Shown here in pieces: positions 12,501 to 29,726 of a stretch of 64,000 bases of DNA. A model generated the notes under the pieces. The model had not been told where the DNA came from. It worked only from the letters and a program-made list of their open reading frames with translations, and ran no database searches. The position numbers and the translations under genes were made by a program. The stretch is from the NCBI GenBank assembly GCA_016801845.1, contig CM028910.1, forward strand, positions 18,320,629-18,384,628. The letters are read 5' to 3'. The stretch comes from Polydactylus sextarius (taxonomy: Eukaryota; Chordata; Actinopteri; Polynemidae). Numbering within the stretch: the stretch's first letter is position 1; every line of letters starts with the position of its first letter.

Positions 12501-12663
12501 GCCTCGTGTTCAGAGTCCAGTGAACACAGGTTCAACAGGAGGTAGCAGCTTGCTGCAACTGATGAACAGTGCAGAACCAAACAATCAACCTACACTACCT
12601 TCTGTTGCAATGAGCGGGCTGCCTCTTCTGGGCTGTGCTACACAGTGTCTCCAACTCCCCTAA
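12501..12663 (+). CDS. Candidate terminal coding exon, unknown host gene
   Basis: A strong 3' splice-site pattern (CTCTTCTCCTCGCTCTGCAG, ending 12500) is followed by an open frame of about 54 residues to TAA at 12661-12663. The reading is PRVQSPVNTGSTGGSSLLQL at the start and CATQCLQLP at the end. It is Ser/Gly/Asn/Pro-rich, like a disordered protein tail. The local sequence is richer in G and C than its flanks and lacks repeat signatures. The first base would complete a split codon, consistent with a spliced exon. I do not recognise the gene. A chance open frame behind a pyrimidine tract is a real alternative. Confidence 0.3.
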
Positions 12664-15459
12664 CAGCCGGCTGAGGGGGAGAGCCGTACACACAAACACA
12701 TAAACACATTCACTCACTATGATTTAACAAATTGACACATAAATGGGAGTGGAGATTTTTCAAATACTGATGAGGAAAAAAACATTTTCTTCACGGTTAA
12801 AAACTGGTGTCTGCACCTTGGGGTGTACACTTGAACATAGGTGTCATTTTACAAATAAATCCCCCCATAAAAAGCACACACACAGATGCATGCACACACT
12901 TACTCACAATTGCTGTTACTTCAGCACAGATGCACCCGTTTGTCTGTACTGTAACACGTCCCAGCCCTGCAAGGAACAATACTCTTGTTTTCCCTTAATT
13001 TGCATGTTGGATACCATCACTTGTACATTTATGTATCATCATATCATTGTGCAACGAGGGAAATCATGAAACCATATTTAAGACAGATTAGCCTGCTTTT
13101 ATGTAAAGTGTATGTAGGTGCCAAGTAAAGCGGGAAAATAAAACAAATTGGAAAACTTTTCAGATTTATATAAAAGAGGTGCAAAAAAATCCTTGATGAA
13201 TTGCTGTGATACTTGGTTTGTGATTGGACCTTCTCCTGTTTTGTCCATGCCACCACCACTCATTTCTTAAGATATTACTACATACCTGCATAACTTTCAC
13301 TTCAGGGTCACTATAAGGGTCAGCTCAATAACCTTGATTGGTCATACATACATACACTTTATAGTAGTGGTCCTGAATGTTTTCCCTCCGATTAGATTTC
13401 TAATTCATTGTTTTCACAATAAAGCCCTTTTTACAGCAGAGGTTTACACAGCAGGGGAAACATGGTTGTAATTAATAACAATAATGGCTGCATTTGATTT
13501 AGGTTTTGAGTTTCGGGACCCTGGTGTTTTGTATGCTGACTCACTGTGCAGCTTACCGGGGAAGTTAAAGTACTTAAATTAAAATCAAACCATCATTAAT
13601 ATTATTAATTGCAGCTATGTTTTTCCTGCTATGACAAGTCAAAACATCTGTTGTAGAAAAAGGTCCACCGGGTAATAAGCTTCAATATGTCATCCATAAA
13701 CAGACTCATTCTTCATATCAAGCGCATGCCTCTAATGGAAACCTTAATGAATTAATGCTTAGGGTGGGTTTCCACATTGGAGAGGTTAAAGGGTGTTAAA
13801 TTAAATTTTTCCAGTAGATGTTCATAAAGGAATGATGAGTTCTTACATCTGCTTTATCTGTGGTTAACTGCACAATGAGCAGTTAACTATGTTCTAATTT
13901 AGTTAGTTACTTAGTGAACTAATTCTCTGTTGAAGAATAATGTAGTGAAGACTTGAGAGTATGTAACGAAACATGTTTTTCCTCTTCCATATAGCAGAGG
14001 ATATGAGATACAAAGTGTGTCTTTTGCTCTGTATTTTTCCCTGGAATTCATATAATTGCAATGTTTGTTTTATGATTTAGGTCTGTGACTAAGAGGTCAT
14101 TACGTAGATTGATTTCATCTTCTCTAAAAGGGAAATAAACCAGAAAAAAAAAGAAAAGGTCAAAAAATTAAAACAGACAAAGCACTGCAATAGCCTGTAG
14201 GAATGAAAACACAAATCCCTGTTAAATTAATTGGTGTCATGACAAAGTATTTCCACATTTTGTAATCATCAATATGAAAGATAAAACACTAACTGCTGTT
14301 TTTTTCAGTCATAAAGCTGTGTCCCATAGTATTATGAACTTTCATGTAATATTTTGGCAATGTTATTTGTTATTCATTAAACTTTTTATAATCTGGACTA
14401 AATGCCTCAGATTTTTATTATCTCACTATTACCTCAAGCTACACAACACCACTAATCCAGCATCCTGTATTGTTTTAACACAGGACTTTTTATTGTCCTG
14501 AACACCAGGTGAACTGGTGCCTTCAGTCATTTCCCTAAAAGGTCAACAGTGTCCTGACAGTTTGTAATTTGTCAGTGGTAAGAGTTTGAGTTCATAAACA
14601 TTCACCAAACTCTATCTGCAAATGCCACACAGGTTTATTTTGCCCTTGTGAGCCAGTCCAGCATCAAGTCACTTAATTTCAGTGGCCAAACTTATGCACA
14701 TTTGACCAAACTCGTTAATGGCACCAATAGTAACTTAACGTCTGGTTTTCTGCTTTTTCCACTTATCTACAGCAATCCAAGAGCAGTTTATGTAGAGAAA
14801 ATAATATATGTAAACCGGGCAAAAAAACTGAACATGATACTGTATTCATGTTTCCGTGTTCATCTTACATTTCACCACAGTCTATAAAATGCCCTATATG
14901 ATCATAATAATCTTAATAAAAGACCATGCAATAGAACAATAGATGTAGATGTAAAGGTTGGCTCATTTTTGAATTCTTAATAAGGGACCAAGTCATGTAA
15001 GTCCTGTAATGACTTAACGTCAGATACACCCAGCCAGTTTCCACCACTGGCCAAGAACCTGCAGGCTATAATGAGATGAGTATTGAGTATACTAGTTTTC
15101 AGTACCTGAATGGATCATTGAACAGCAGCATTGCTCCACCAAGCTGAGCCAAGTTTGAGTTTTCAGTATCCGCGTCACGTGCCAATGATACTGAGCTCTG
15201 TCAGTCAGTCACAGCCCTGAAGGAAAACCGTATTGTCACCATCCTTACAGCTCAATGTAAGCTAAACTGTGTCACAGCAAGTCAAACACTTTATACAGTC
15301 AATTTGTCTACAATGGATTAAAGCTGTAATTACTTTCATCGTGATTGTGGCAGTGTGTGGTTCGCTTGGCAATTTATAGAAGCCCCTGAATGAGCAGGGC
15401 AAGGTGACAGCCAGGATGAGCTGTTTTTAGAGGTTGACTTAACTCGAGCATTACATACC
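12664..15459. other. Unassigned AT-rich sequence after candidate exon
   Basis: No gene recognised. If the candidate exon is terminal, its 3' UTR would start here. AATAAA occurs at about 12855 and again near 13138 (GGAAAATAAAAC). The frames at 12743-13069 overlap a CA-rich stretch and look like chance. A more complex block at about 15060-15420 could be a decayed repeat. Confidence 0.45.
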
Positions 15460-15502
15460 ATTACCAACTGGTATATATCAAATTTGATACTGAATTGGTA
15501 AT
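15460..15502. repeat. Imperfect palindrome
   Basis: The outer arms ATTACCAA and TTGGTAAT enclose TATATATCAAA and TTTGATACTGAA, giving a 43-bp near-palindrome with a small asymmetric bulge. No function is assigned. Confidence 0.6.
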
Positions 15503-17859
15503 AGCTTCCAATGATCCAAAACAGTTTTTTGTTACAAATAATATTTCCATCTCAATTATTTCTTGTCTCTCCCTCCTTATACAGTTTTGCATGAGTGAAT
15601 TTCAAGGTTTTTGGGCTTCATATTTGAAATTATTTAGTCAATATGCTGTCTATTTTTTTTTTTTTTTTACTGGTCCCTAGTTAAAGCTCAGTGCACTTCA
15701 TCAAACTTGTCCATGACATCACATTCTGTTGTAAAAAGTGAGCAATAGCCTGGTTACTCCTTGTGTCAATATAATTGAAAAGGTAGATGCCAAACAGCTA
15801 AAGTAAATGGCTGAGCACATCAATATATAATGTGAATGTTGACTTTTAGTTTTAGTAATTGCCATAGTACTGAATGTATGTTATACGTTATCCTTGGTAG
15901 ACACTTTGGAGTATTAAATATATGCTCATATACATATTAGAATGTTATCTTTTTTTGCATGTTGTTTTATTATGCTTTTCCAGCAGGGGACTGAAATTAA
16001 CATTCAAATCTTCAGTTGTCTATTAATACCATTCACAGCACTTATTCACCCTCTAATGCTTCTGTTTGCCACTGCAATAACCCTTCATTCAGCCTGTTTG
16101 ATCACAGCTTCTCCACCTGCTGCTCCATTTGTGGATGCACAGATTGAACATGGTCACTGATTGTTCTGACAAAGTTTTGCAGCATCTCTAAAGACAGCAA
16201 CTTAGAACACTTGCTTTCATTAAAACATCAGCTGTGTTCACAGCTGGAACATGTGGCCAATGTCTCTCAGCATCCTATTCTTCTCAGTGGCTCTTTGTTG
16301 TTTGAAGCAAAAGCATTGAAATTGCACACTACGTTGAATGAGGAGATGAAGTACTAGGTTGTTTTGTGGAAATATAATGAGCAAATGACTCTAACAATAG
16401 GTTAGAGCCTATACATCACTTTAGGTGCACAAATTCCTCTCCTGACTCTACAAATAACATTCTTTCTAGGAATAATGGGTCCATTGTGTGTACTCTCAAT
16501 TTGCAATGCTTTTTTTGTTTCAGCTAACACAGGAGTCATTGCATGAATATTGTTGAGAAGCATCCAATTATACTAGCCTAATGAGAAACACTTATAATAA
16601 TGAAATGCTTATAAGACCTTAGTAAACACAGAGTTCATGATGAATTCATAAGTTTATATGGAAATTGATAAATAATTTATCATCTATCATATCATGGTTT
16701 ATGAATTCTTTACATCTTAACAATGGATTATTACCTAATTAGATTTAACAGACTAGTTTATTCATTTGGAAAGAATCAAAATGATTGCATATCAATGAAA
16801 TATGGGAAGAGGGACATTTCTTTTTGTGAAGCTCAAATCATTTGCAAATTGCAGCACTGGTACAATTTTATACTTTTTTGTTTATTTGTTAATACTTGGT
16901 ATGTGTGGTCAAAGTGATAGTTATTAAATTTGCTGTGATATCTGCAATGCTCCTGAATGCCGTATATGCTTCTCTGTGAATTACTTTCTGTTTGCTAGTG
17001 TTTCCTCCCTCTCTTGTAATTGTGGACTCTCTCTCTTCATGTCATGAACTAACTGCCCCAAAGGGCTCAGTATAATGCTATTCATTCTACCTACTCATGC
17101 TATGACATTTACCAGACAACACCCAAGAGTTTTCCCTCTGTACCACAGCCAAGAGACACAATTCATTTGCAACAGTTGATTAAATAACAGGACATGCAAA
17201 TAAAAGTTGACTGCAGCATTTTAATATTATTACAACAATTATTTTGTTCACCCTCAACAACTACATCTCCCATAAGATTTGATACAACCGTGCTGACACA
17301 AAAAAATCATGGCAGCTGTAAATTTGCTGACGACAGTGTGATGTTTCAGAATTTGTTCAGCAGGTAGAGCAACCAGAGCTCAATGAACTCACAGTATACT
17401 ATTAGCAGTATATTATAGTATCACACTTTAGCTTTTTGGAGGGGTGAGTGACAAAATCTCCCATGTAAAAGAATGAAACTTGTGCTTTCACTAGAAAATA
17501 AACTATATTAAGCTTGAAGACAATGCTTATTAGCATTTGCAAAGTTTTTGTTTCGTTTTGTAGAAAAATCTCAAAACATCCAACTGGTCATGTTGGAGGA
17601 TGATGTTGTTAAGGTCATGGCAATGCTGCAATCAAAATTTTGTTGTTGACTGATGCAAAAATGTAGAGGAATGTAAATTTTACTTTAACTTTTTCTAAAC
17701 TATGTTAAAGTATTTTTTTGCATTGTTTCTTTAAAAGTTGTAACATTAGTATTAAACTGTCACATTAGATAGAAGAACTGGTTCAGAAATATCGACTGTT
17801 GAGTGTCAGAGTCATTTAAAATGCGGTTTTGGAATGAGGCGCTTGGTATAATTTCATTA
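15503..17859. other. Unassigned AT-rich sequence
   Basis: No gene, RNA or complete repeat recognised. Contains a T-run at about 15652-15669. All open frames are under 75 codons, with no family features. Confidence 0.5.
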
Positions 17860-18110
17860 TTCACTGGGTTATTTTAGCCCACTGCTTCCCTCTCAGGGCC
17901 ACTGAGGCTGTATTGTGGGCAGAACAATGTGATGACAGGGCTGTCCTTTGGGAACATCTAATTAGTTCCACTAGGGGAGCAAAGCAACACTGCTCCATGC
18001 CCTGATATTTGGCTTGTGCACTCAGCGGAAAGATAGCCTCAGGGTCCACTTTAATTGCAAAAATGCCACCAGAATGTGTTTCTGCAACTTCACCTGTCCC
18101 TGATCATGAA
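17860..18110. promoter_or_regulatory. Candidate conserved non-coding element
   Basis: This is a high-complexity block without repeats or an open frame. It holds a homeodomain core TAATTA at 17959-17964, and further on CTTTAATTGC and GCCACCAGAATGTG. Its texture contrasts with the low-complexity flanks and resembles vertebrate enhancers. This is inference from composition only; alignment would decide it. Confidence 0.25.
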
Positions 18111-18591
18111 ACCACAAGAGAGTTTCTATGTTTCTATGCACGCGTCAGCACACATATCATCAGTATGCATTCATGTACACAAATGTGTAAACCTTAGTCT
18201 ATATGAATATGCACCTGTGGTGTGTGGATGTGTTTGTTAGCCTTTGTCTCGTCCACCCACACTAAACATCATTTGCCTGTTGAATCCAACAACTCACTAT
18301 AACACAAGTGATTCAACTTGAACTTGATTGAACTTGTTTAAGGGCCATTTTAGGTCCTATTTTTTTTTTTATTCCCCACGTTTCCTAGAAGGGCGTTTTA
18401 ATTTAGGCAAAATTAAATATTTTATCCATCTGTTGTGTAAGTAGAATTAATCTATAATTCCACCTTGTGGGTGGATGTCTCTACCAACCAGCCCCCCTCT
18501 GGTTAAAGAGCATGTGAAGTTCTTCAGTTCTGGCCAAAAATGTGTTCTGTTGGATTACAGCAACATTGATCTGATCAGTTCATTCTTGAGT
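18111..18591. other. Unassigned sequence
   Basis: No gene recognised. Contains a T-run at about 18361-18371. The frames at 18009-18240 are chance frames overlapping the preceding block. Confidence 0.45.
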
Positions 18592-18808
18592 CAGTGCTTC
18601 CTTTTTTCTACCTTTTTTCCTTGACGCCCCCTTTGCTTGTGTCCAAGACGGTGTCAGATTTTTTCCTTCCTTCTTCCTCACTTATCACACACACACACAC
18701 ACACAATGTGCGCATATATAATTTTGGTAACCTCAGCACAGACAAAGTTATGTGCACCCCTTGCGATCTCTGGAAAGAAGGGCGCGGCCCCCAGGTTGAG
18801 AACCAATG
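18592..18808. mobile_element. hAT-type MITE
   Basis: The left end reads CAGTGCTTCCTTTTTTCTAC, then CCTTGACGCCCCCTTTG. The right end, on the minus strand, reads CATTGGTTCTCAACCTGGGG. Both are variants of the CAGTGGTTCTCAACC terminus of hAT (Charlie-like) elements with GGCGCCCC-type subterminal sequence. The flanking 8-mers (TCTTGAGT and ATTTAAAT) agree at four of eight positions, with three more differing by transitions, so the duplication is only suggestive. At 217 bp it is non-autonomous. It carries an internal (CA)n tract at about 18685-18705. Confidence 0.65.
18685..18705. repeat. (CA)n microsatellite inside the hAT MITE
   Basis: About ten CA units in the middle of the MITE. Confidence 0.95.
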
Positions 18809-18884
18809 ATTTAAATGAATGTTTCTACCAAAAAAAAACAAAAAGATTTTCTAAATTAGGTCTTGATGTGTCACATTTAAAAGG

Positions 18885-19035
18885 TCAAAACAATTTATGC
18901 TGTCACAGTGACCTTGACCTTTGACCTCTGAAGTAATTAGTTCAGCCTTGAGTCCAAATTACTAAATGTGCAAAATTTGAAGAAATGTATTCGCAGCATT
19001 ACTGAAATACAAGATCAGACATCCCACACATAAAG
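18885..19035 (-). mobile_element. Receptor-site repeat family, truncated copy 1
   Basis: Read on the minus strand, this piece aligns by eye with 29800-29930. Shared blocks include TTTGGACTCAAGG, TGAACT and AAGGTCAAGGTCACTGTGAC. It covers only the central part of the family. It holds three TGACCT half-sites on the plus strand (18909-18914, 18915-18920, 18922-18927), giving a spacing-0 and a spacing-1 direct repeat. The preceding TGTCA three bases upstream makes an imperfect inverted repeat. The edges are approximate. Confidence 0.7.
18901..18927. promoter_or_regulatory. Cluster of nuclear-receptor half-sites (DR0, DR1, imperfect IR3)
   Basis: The plus strand reads TGACCT-TGACCT-T-TGACCT. The last two form a DR1, the arrangement bound by HNF4, PPAR/RXR and COUP-type receptors. 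TGTCA-CAG-TGACC at 18901-18913 is an oestrogen-type palindrome with one changed base. Sequence match only; binding is inferred. Confidence 0.5.
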
Positions 19036-24664
<5,629 letters not shown>

Positions 24665-24830
24665 AGTTTTAATGGCTGTGTTGGAGAGCGCTGTCTCACG
24701 CTGGTCCAAATTCCTTCTCGGGTGTCCAAGTGGGCTGAGATCTGTTGACTGTAAAGGAACATATGATCATTATCATATCCTAACCCTGCTGTGCCCTGTT
24801 AAGAAGAATTCACAGTCAGAATGTTTCATG
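24665..24830 (-). pseudogene. Tc1-like transposase fragment (family C)
   Basis: On the minus strand the stretch near 24735-24760 reads QSTDLSP, a decayed form of the QSPDLNP block just before the third catalytic residue of Tc1 transposases. The surrounding text (CTCACGCTGGTCCAAATTCC, TGTGCCCTGTTAAGAAG) also follows the antisense pattern of a third fish Tc1 family. No termini are recognisable and only about 50 codons survive. Assignment rests on this motif and remembered family patterns. Confidence 0.5.
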
Positions 24831-26289
24831 ACGCATTTATTGTACTCAGGTCTTTATTTTAATTCATCACTTTCCTGCAGTTTTTATTCACTACTTACCA
24901 GCCTGTTATACCTACACAACAAAACCAATTGTATTTGCTTTTGCACATTTGCTCAGTCTCCATTTTAATAATGTTATTGCTGGAATCCCATTTTCTAATG
25001 CTAAGAATATGAACATGCTTAACATAAAGTATATCCAAAAGTTCAACTGGCCATAGTTCAGTCAAACAGTCCATTATCTTTGTCTTGCTATCATATGATC
25101 AAGAACAAATATGGTGAATCAACATGAAAAAGAAAATGTCATGCACTATGTCATTTTTAAAACTCAAAAAATTAAGTAAGGCTTGATTTGAACTTGGTTC
25201 ATTGCTTGTGGCTTTAGATGTTGTTTCAGCTCATTTGGTGAAGTCAGGGTCTGTCTTCATCCAACCCCAACTCCCAGAATCCTCTGTATCCTCCAGTTTC
25301 TCGAGCACCACCTGGCAGGTAGCATCAGATATCTGGAGTGTGTGGCAGTGTGCCAAGGCCAAGCACATTAATGGAGTCAAAGTTTGATGTGTTAATGTGT
25401 TCCACTGCCAGCATCAAGAGCACTGCAGTATAAGCCCTGAGGCTGACAGACCAAAAGAGAATGAGCAGGAGAAGTTGGCAGAGAATGACAAAACCAAGGA
25501 GGATTGTTGGGGGGGAGGGACGAGAAAAAAGGCAACTGAAGGAAATGGGATGGCACAGGCAGGTTGAAAGAAGTTGGAAAAGAGAAAGAGAATGGAAATG
25601 GAATGGAGAAATACAAATACAAAATGTTAGAAGGAAATGAGGAAGAGGAGAGACATAGAAGGGACTGAAGAACATATAGTGAATCAACCTCCATAAAAAA
25701 CGGATATTTTTCTGTGAAATGAGTAAAGATGAAGTTAGTGATTAGGGATGCACACAAGGGTCTTTTAACAGCTGTTCTCTGCTTGCTTTACCAGAGAGTG
25801 TTACGACAGCCTGTACAGCAGCCTGACCTTCAGGTTCTATTCTTACACTGACTCTAATCAACAGTTATAAACTATATTTAGTTTATTTAAGGCTTTGTTG
25901 AAGAAGCAACCATTGAGCTCAGCTATAACTAGCTTTCTTTCATAAACAATATGCTCATATAAACAGCCATGTTGGTGAGAGTTTTTCATTTACTTGTCAT
26001 TTGCAAGTGAATATAAGGGCTGGATTATGCTCTTCATACAATTTAGTGGCATGCTGAAAACATTAATTTTTCCTCTCAAATAGATTTCATGACTTGTGTA
26101 CCCTTCTTATTGTCCTCTGTGTAGAGTTAATGGAAAAATCCATTGGTTCTAATTTTGACAGATGCAAAGAAAATAATAAATTTTGGCATATGAATAAATA
26201 CTGAGACTCTTACTCTTCTTAATCTTCAGCCTGCAGCCTACATCAGTTTCCCATAAGCAGTGGCACTTTTTAAGCAGACTTTCGACTTG
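24831..26289. other. Unassigned sequence with purine-rich stretch
   Basis: No gene supported. The overlapping minus frames at 25325-25757 (120 and 121 codons) read through a purine-rich plus strand (about 25450-25680) and produce Ser/Phe/Leu-rich strings, a typical artefact of such tracts. Confidence 0.5.
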
Positions 26290-26562
26290 GCACCCTCTTC
26301 CGTGTTGATTAATTCTAATTTTAAGACAATAATGAGCTTGCCACCAAATCAATGTGTCAGTGTTAATTGGAGTTTCTTGGCTTTCCTGTTAATTTGCCCC
26401 CTCCAGCTCTAATTGGGTGCTGACAGGCGAATGTGTCTCTGTGTGGCTCAGTTGATGTTGGCTTACTGTCGGTTGGAAGTTGCTCATGGAGTGCCCTGGG
26501 TTGACGGGGATGGTAATTGTTGCTATTGTTGAAGGGAAAATACATTATGTATTCACTTGCCA
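26290..26562. promoter_or_regulatory. Candidate conserved non-coding element
   Basis: Complex, repeat-free block dense in TAAT cores: TTGATTAATTCTAATTTT (26306-26323), GTTAATTGG (about 26371), GTTAATTTG (about 26389) and CTCTAATTGG. A TALE/Meis-type TGACAG lies at 26421-26426. ATTGTT motifs at 26516-26531 could bind SOX factors. This is the composition of vertebrate developmental enhancers. Inference only. Confidence 0.35.
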
Positions 26563-28494
26563 CTACCCCCCCACCCCCCTCCAGTTTTGCGCTTTTGTCT
26601 TAAATGTATTATGCAAACTGTTTCTTGCATCACCTGTGATGCATACAAATGTTTTAGCTAAAGCAGATTGAACATCTAAACACAGTTTTGTATTTTTGTT
26701 TCCTAAATCCACTCTTTAAAGCTTGGCATCCTTAGAAATTAACCCAATAATGTGAAGGAAAGCTCTGTTTTTCGAGTTGGGAGAAAGTTGGCAAACACAC
26801 TTGTGGAATAAAGAGTACACCAGCAACAATAGGAAAAGTACTATTTATGTGTGGCAGTTAATTTCTGCTTCCTCACAGTTGTGATACACACACCATTTAA
26901 CACACCATGGGAGAGGTAGTTTTCTTCAGCAGGTGTTGTTTTTGAAGTACAATACTGGGAGTATTCCAGATAAAATAGTTTGGTTCCTGTTGTCATTGTT
27001 TAGATCATTGGCAAACAATTTTGCAGCTATCTGAACACAATAATTATCAACAACATGACCCTTTACTCGGCAATTACCATGAAGTGTTTTGATGTCAAAT
27101 AAAAAATTTGGCTAAATGACTAAAATTCAAATAATGTGATTTCTAAAATTATATTCCATTGTGAAACCAAATACAGTCAGAATTGTTATAAATTCAAAAT
27201 AATTTATCTCTGTTGCGTTTATTTGTATAAATTGTCATTTCATAGTGTTTGAATTCTTGCTGCTTGCAATGCTAGGCAACGTCCAGTTAGACAGGAAGAG
27301 TAATGCTTCCAAAGGCTGAGCTACGAATGTTGAAGTGCTGAAATTTTCCAAACTTGAAAGAGGAAGAAATTTCATTGTCCACCAGAAGACACTTATAACA
27401 GTTTATCATTTACAGATCGTCTTTGATACTATGTTTTCACAGCAATTATGACTTTTGTTCTCTACTTCCTGCTTGTATGTGTTCTGATGACCCATTGCCA
27501 GCTTTCCCACGCTGTCTGCTTTCTTTAGCATTTTGGATTTGTGTAAATTGTTTTTACAACAAGCTGGAAACAAGCAGGCACTATCATGTCCTCAGAGGAA
27601 TAGGGCATAGAGAAGAGTTGGAACTATGATACAGACTCTACAACCAAATCTCTGGAGCTAGCAATGTGGCACTTTTCTCTAAATCAATTACTATTATATT
27701 ACAGTATGTTACTTCAATTCATGCAGAGCTTCTATTTCATAACAAAAACAAAACACCTTGCCTTTCTCCTCTATGTCCTCTGTCTTTATTCTTCTGTGTC
27801 ATTTTACTTGTTTAACTCAGCAGTTATATTTGTTTATAGTGTATCACTATCATTGCTACCTGGATATTAAATTACAGCACTGGCCTGTTACATATTGCCC
27901 TGTTTTCCTGAACAGTTGGTTCCAGCTGGTGGCAGTCTCTCTCAAAAAGTTTTGGTCTGAAGGAACATCATCTGGCCTCTGAAAGACGTGGATTTCTCTC
28001 TATATAAAGTGGCTTTAAAGTTTAGAATAAGAGTGAGAGGTCTGGTTGGTATTTTGTTTGTGTTTGTTTATCAGGTGTTTTCAATGGGTTGTGCTCTGTA
28101 ATAGGATGAGGGCCATGTGTGTGAGAGACTATGCTTTTGCCTCACAGTATAGGGCACTGATACTAGCTCTAGGTCAGTTGGGTTCCCCACCACTTCCCTT
28201 CTAGCAGCAAGGATAGGTGTGGGAGTTATCTTGGCTGACTTTATCTGTTGTGACAGTCAATCAGGATGGTGTCAAGAGTACGGTGTTACTGCATTCTCTC
28301 CACCTGAGCAGAGAATTAAACACAGGGTCTTTGGTTGTGTGAGTACATGAGTAGAATATGTAGGCATCAGCCTTTTTTCTCAGCCTGAAAAAAGCAGATT
28401 ACAGGTAAAAACTAATGAACACAGTTAACAGCCTCTACTCAACTTTTTTGGGAATGTAAATATAAGTTATACTGTCCTACCCAGAAAATCAAAA
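26563..28494. other. Unassigned AT-rich sequence
   Basis: No gene recognised. Opens with a C-rich run (about 26566-26582) whose complement has long G runs. The hydrophobic frames at 27423-27982 have no signal-peptide or domain logic and are taken as chance. Confidence 0.5.
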
Positions 28495-28527
28495 TGTTAC
28501 AAACTAAACTTTGTTTAGTTTGTAACA
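28495..28527. repeat. Perfect hairpin, 14-bp arms
   Basis: TGTTACAAACTAAA, a 5-base loop (CTTTG), then TTTAGTTTGTAACA. It is exact over both arms. No T-run follows, so it is not a bacterial-type terminator. It could be a chance or transposon-tip palindrome. Confidence 0.85.
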
Positions 28528-29726
28528 GTTTGTTTAAAATCAACTCAAGACGATACAAAAAGGTAAGAGTGAAACAGTACAAATTAAATTGATAAAAAAA
28601 ACAAAAACAAAACAAACAACAAACAGGTGATAAAGTTATGTCTCCAGGTTCAGTTATTTTGACCCAGGAAAGTAATTTATTTTCTGTTTGTTTGAAACTG
28701 AAAACTCTGAAATGCATGAAGTATGACTGAGCTCCAGATATAAAAAAAGAAATTTCAGTAGTCTAAGTGAGTATTAGTGCCAGAACAGTTTCAGTGATTG
28801 GATCTGAACCAGTGATTAGAATTTCTGTCTTATCAGAAATGTATCTGCTAGGGACCTGACAAAAATGAATTGCGGGATTTCCCATTCACCTACATTCCCT
28901 TCTTCATATTGTGTACACTGGTTCTCAGTAATTAATTATACATGTTTCCAGGTTTGTTGCATTGCAACATGATTAAATACTAAATACATAAGGAATGTAG
29001 TGCTTCATTAGTGCATATTCTTAAACAGAGTTGTATCTGATTATAATACCACATATCACACAGAGACGTGGAGCACAGGGGCAGGGACTTGTCTTTTGTG
29101 GAACTGACACAACCATCAAGGCAGTGGATATGTTAACAATCTACATAAACAGGCTGATTAAGTAGAGGTCCAGAGGATTCAAGAGGAGTTTCTGTATCAT
29201 TTCAGTTTTTCAAGTTACAACAGCTTATAGTTTGAATTCACATTTCATTCCCAGTGTCCAAGGTTATATGGTAATAACACCTCTCATAATCAAGACAAAC
29301 AGGTGCAGGTTTAAAGCAGCTTCATTGCAACCTTTAGGAGCGGTGATAATAGAATTATGAGATTAATCAAGACGGTTATACTCCACTCCCATATGAACAG
29401 TGTGCAACAAATAAAAATCCTATCAGCCTGACCTTTGTAAGAGTTGGCAGCTGTAGAATGTAGAAAAATTAAATTCTTAACTCCAGAGTGGACGATTACA
29501 GAGGCAATAAAGCAGATTGTTCATCAGATACAGGCGGAAATATTCAAATTTGACATTTGAACGAGGATGTTTTACATTTGTAGAGGAGTGTCCAGCTCCT
29601 TTGGTGTGGTGATAATGCATGGAATATTAAACGACTAACCAGGATAATACAGCTGAAGGCCAACATGTCGGATAATTTCTGTGGTTACAAAGAGCACCAA
29701 CAACAGACTCAATTACACACTGATGT
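28528..29726. other. Unassigned AT-rich sequence
   Basis: No gene, RNA or repeat edge recognised. The frame at 28439-28717 minus runs across the hairpin and is not credible as a gene. Confidence 0.5.

Noticed and set aside
25325..25757. Two overlapping minus frames of about 120 codons
   Set aside because: Ser/Phe/Leu-rich strings from a purine-rich tract, a usual artefact.
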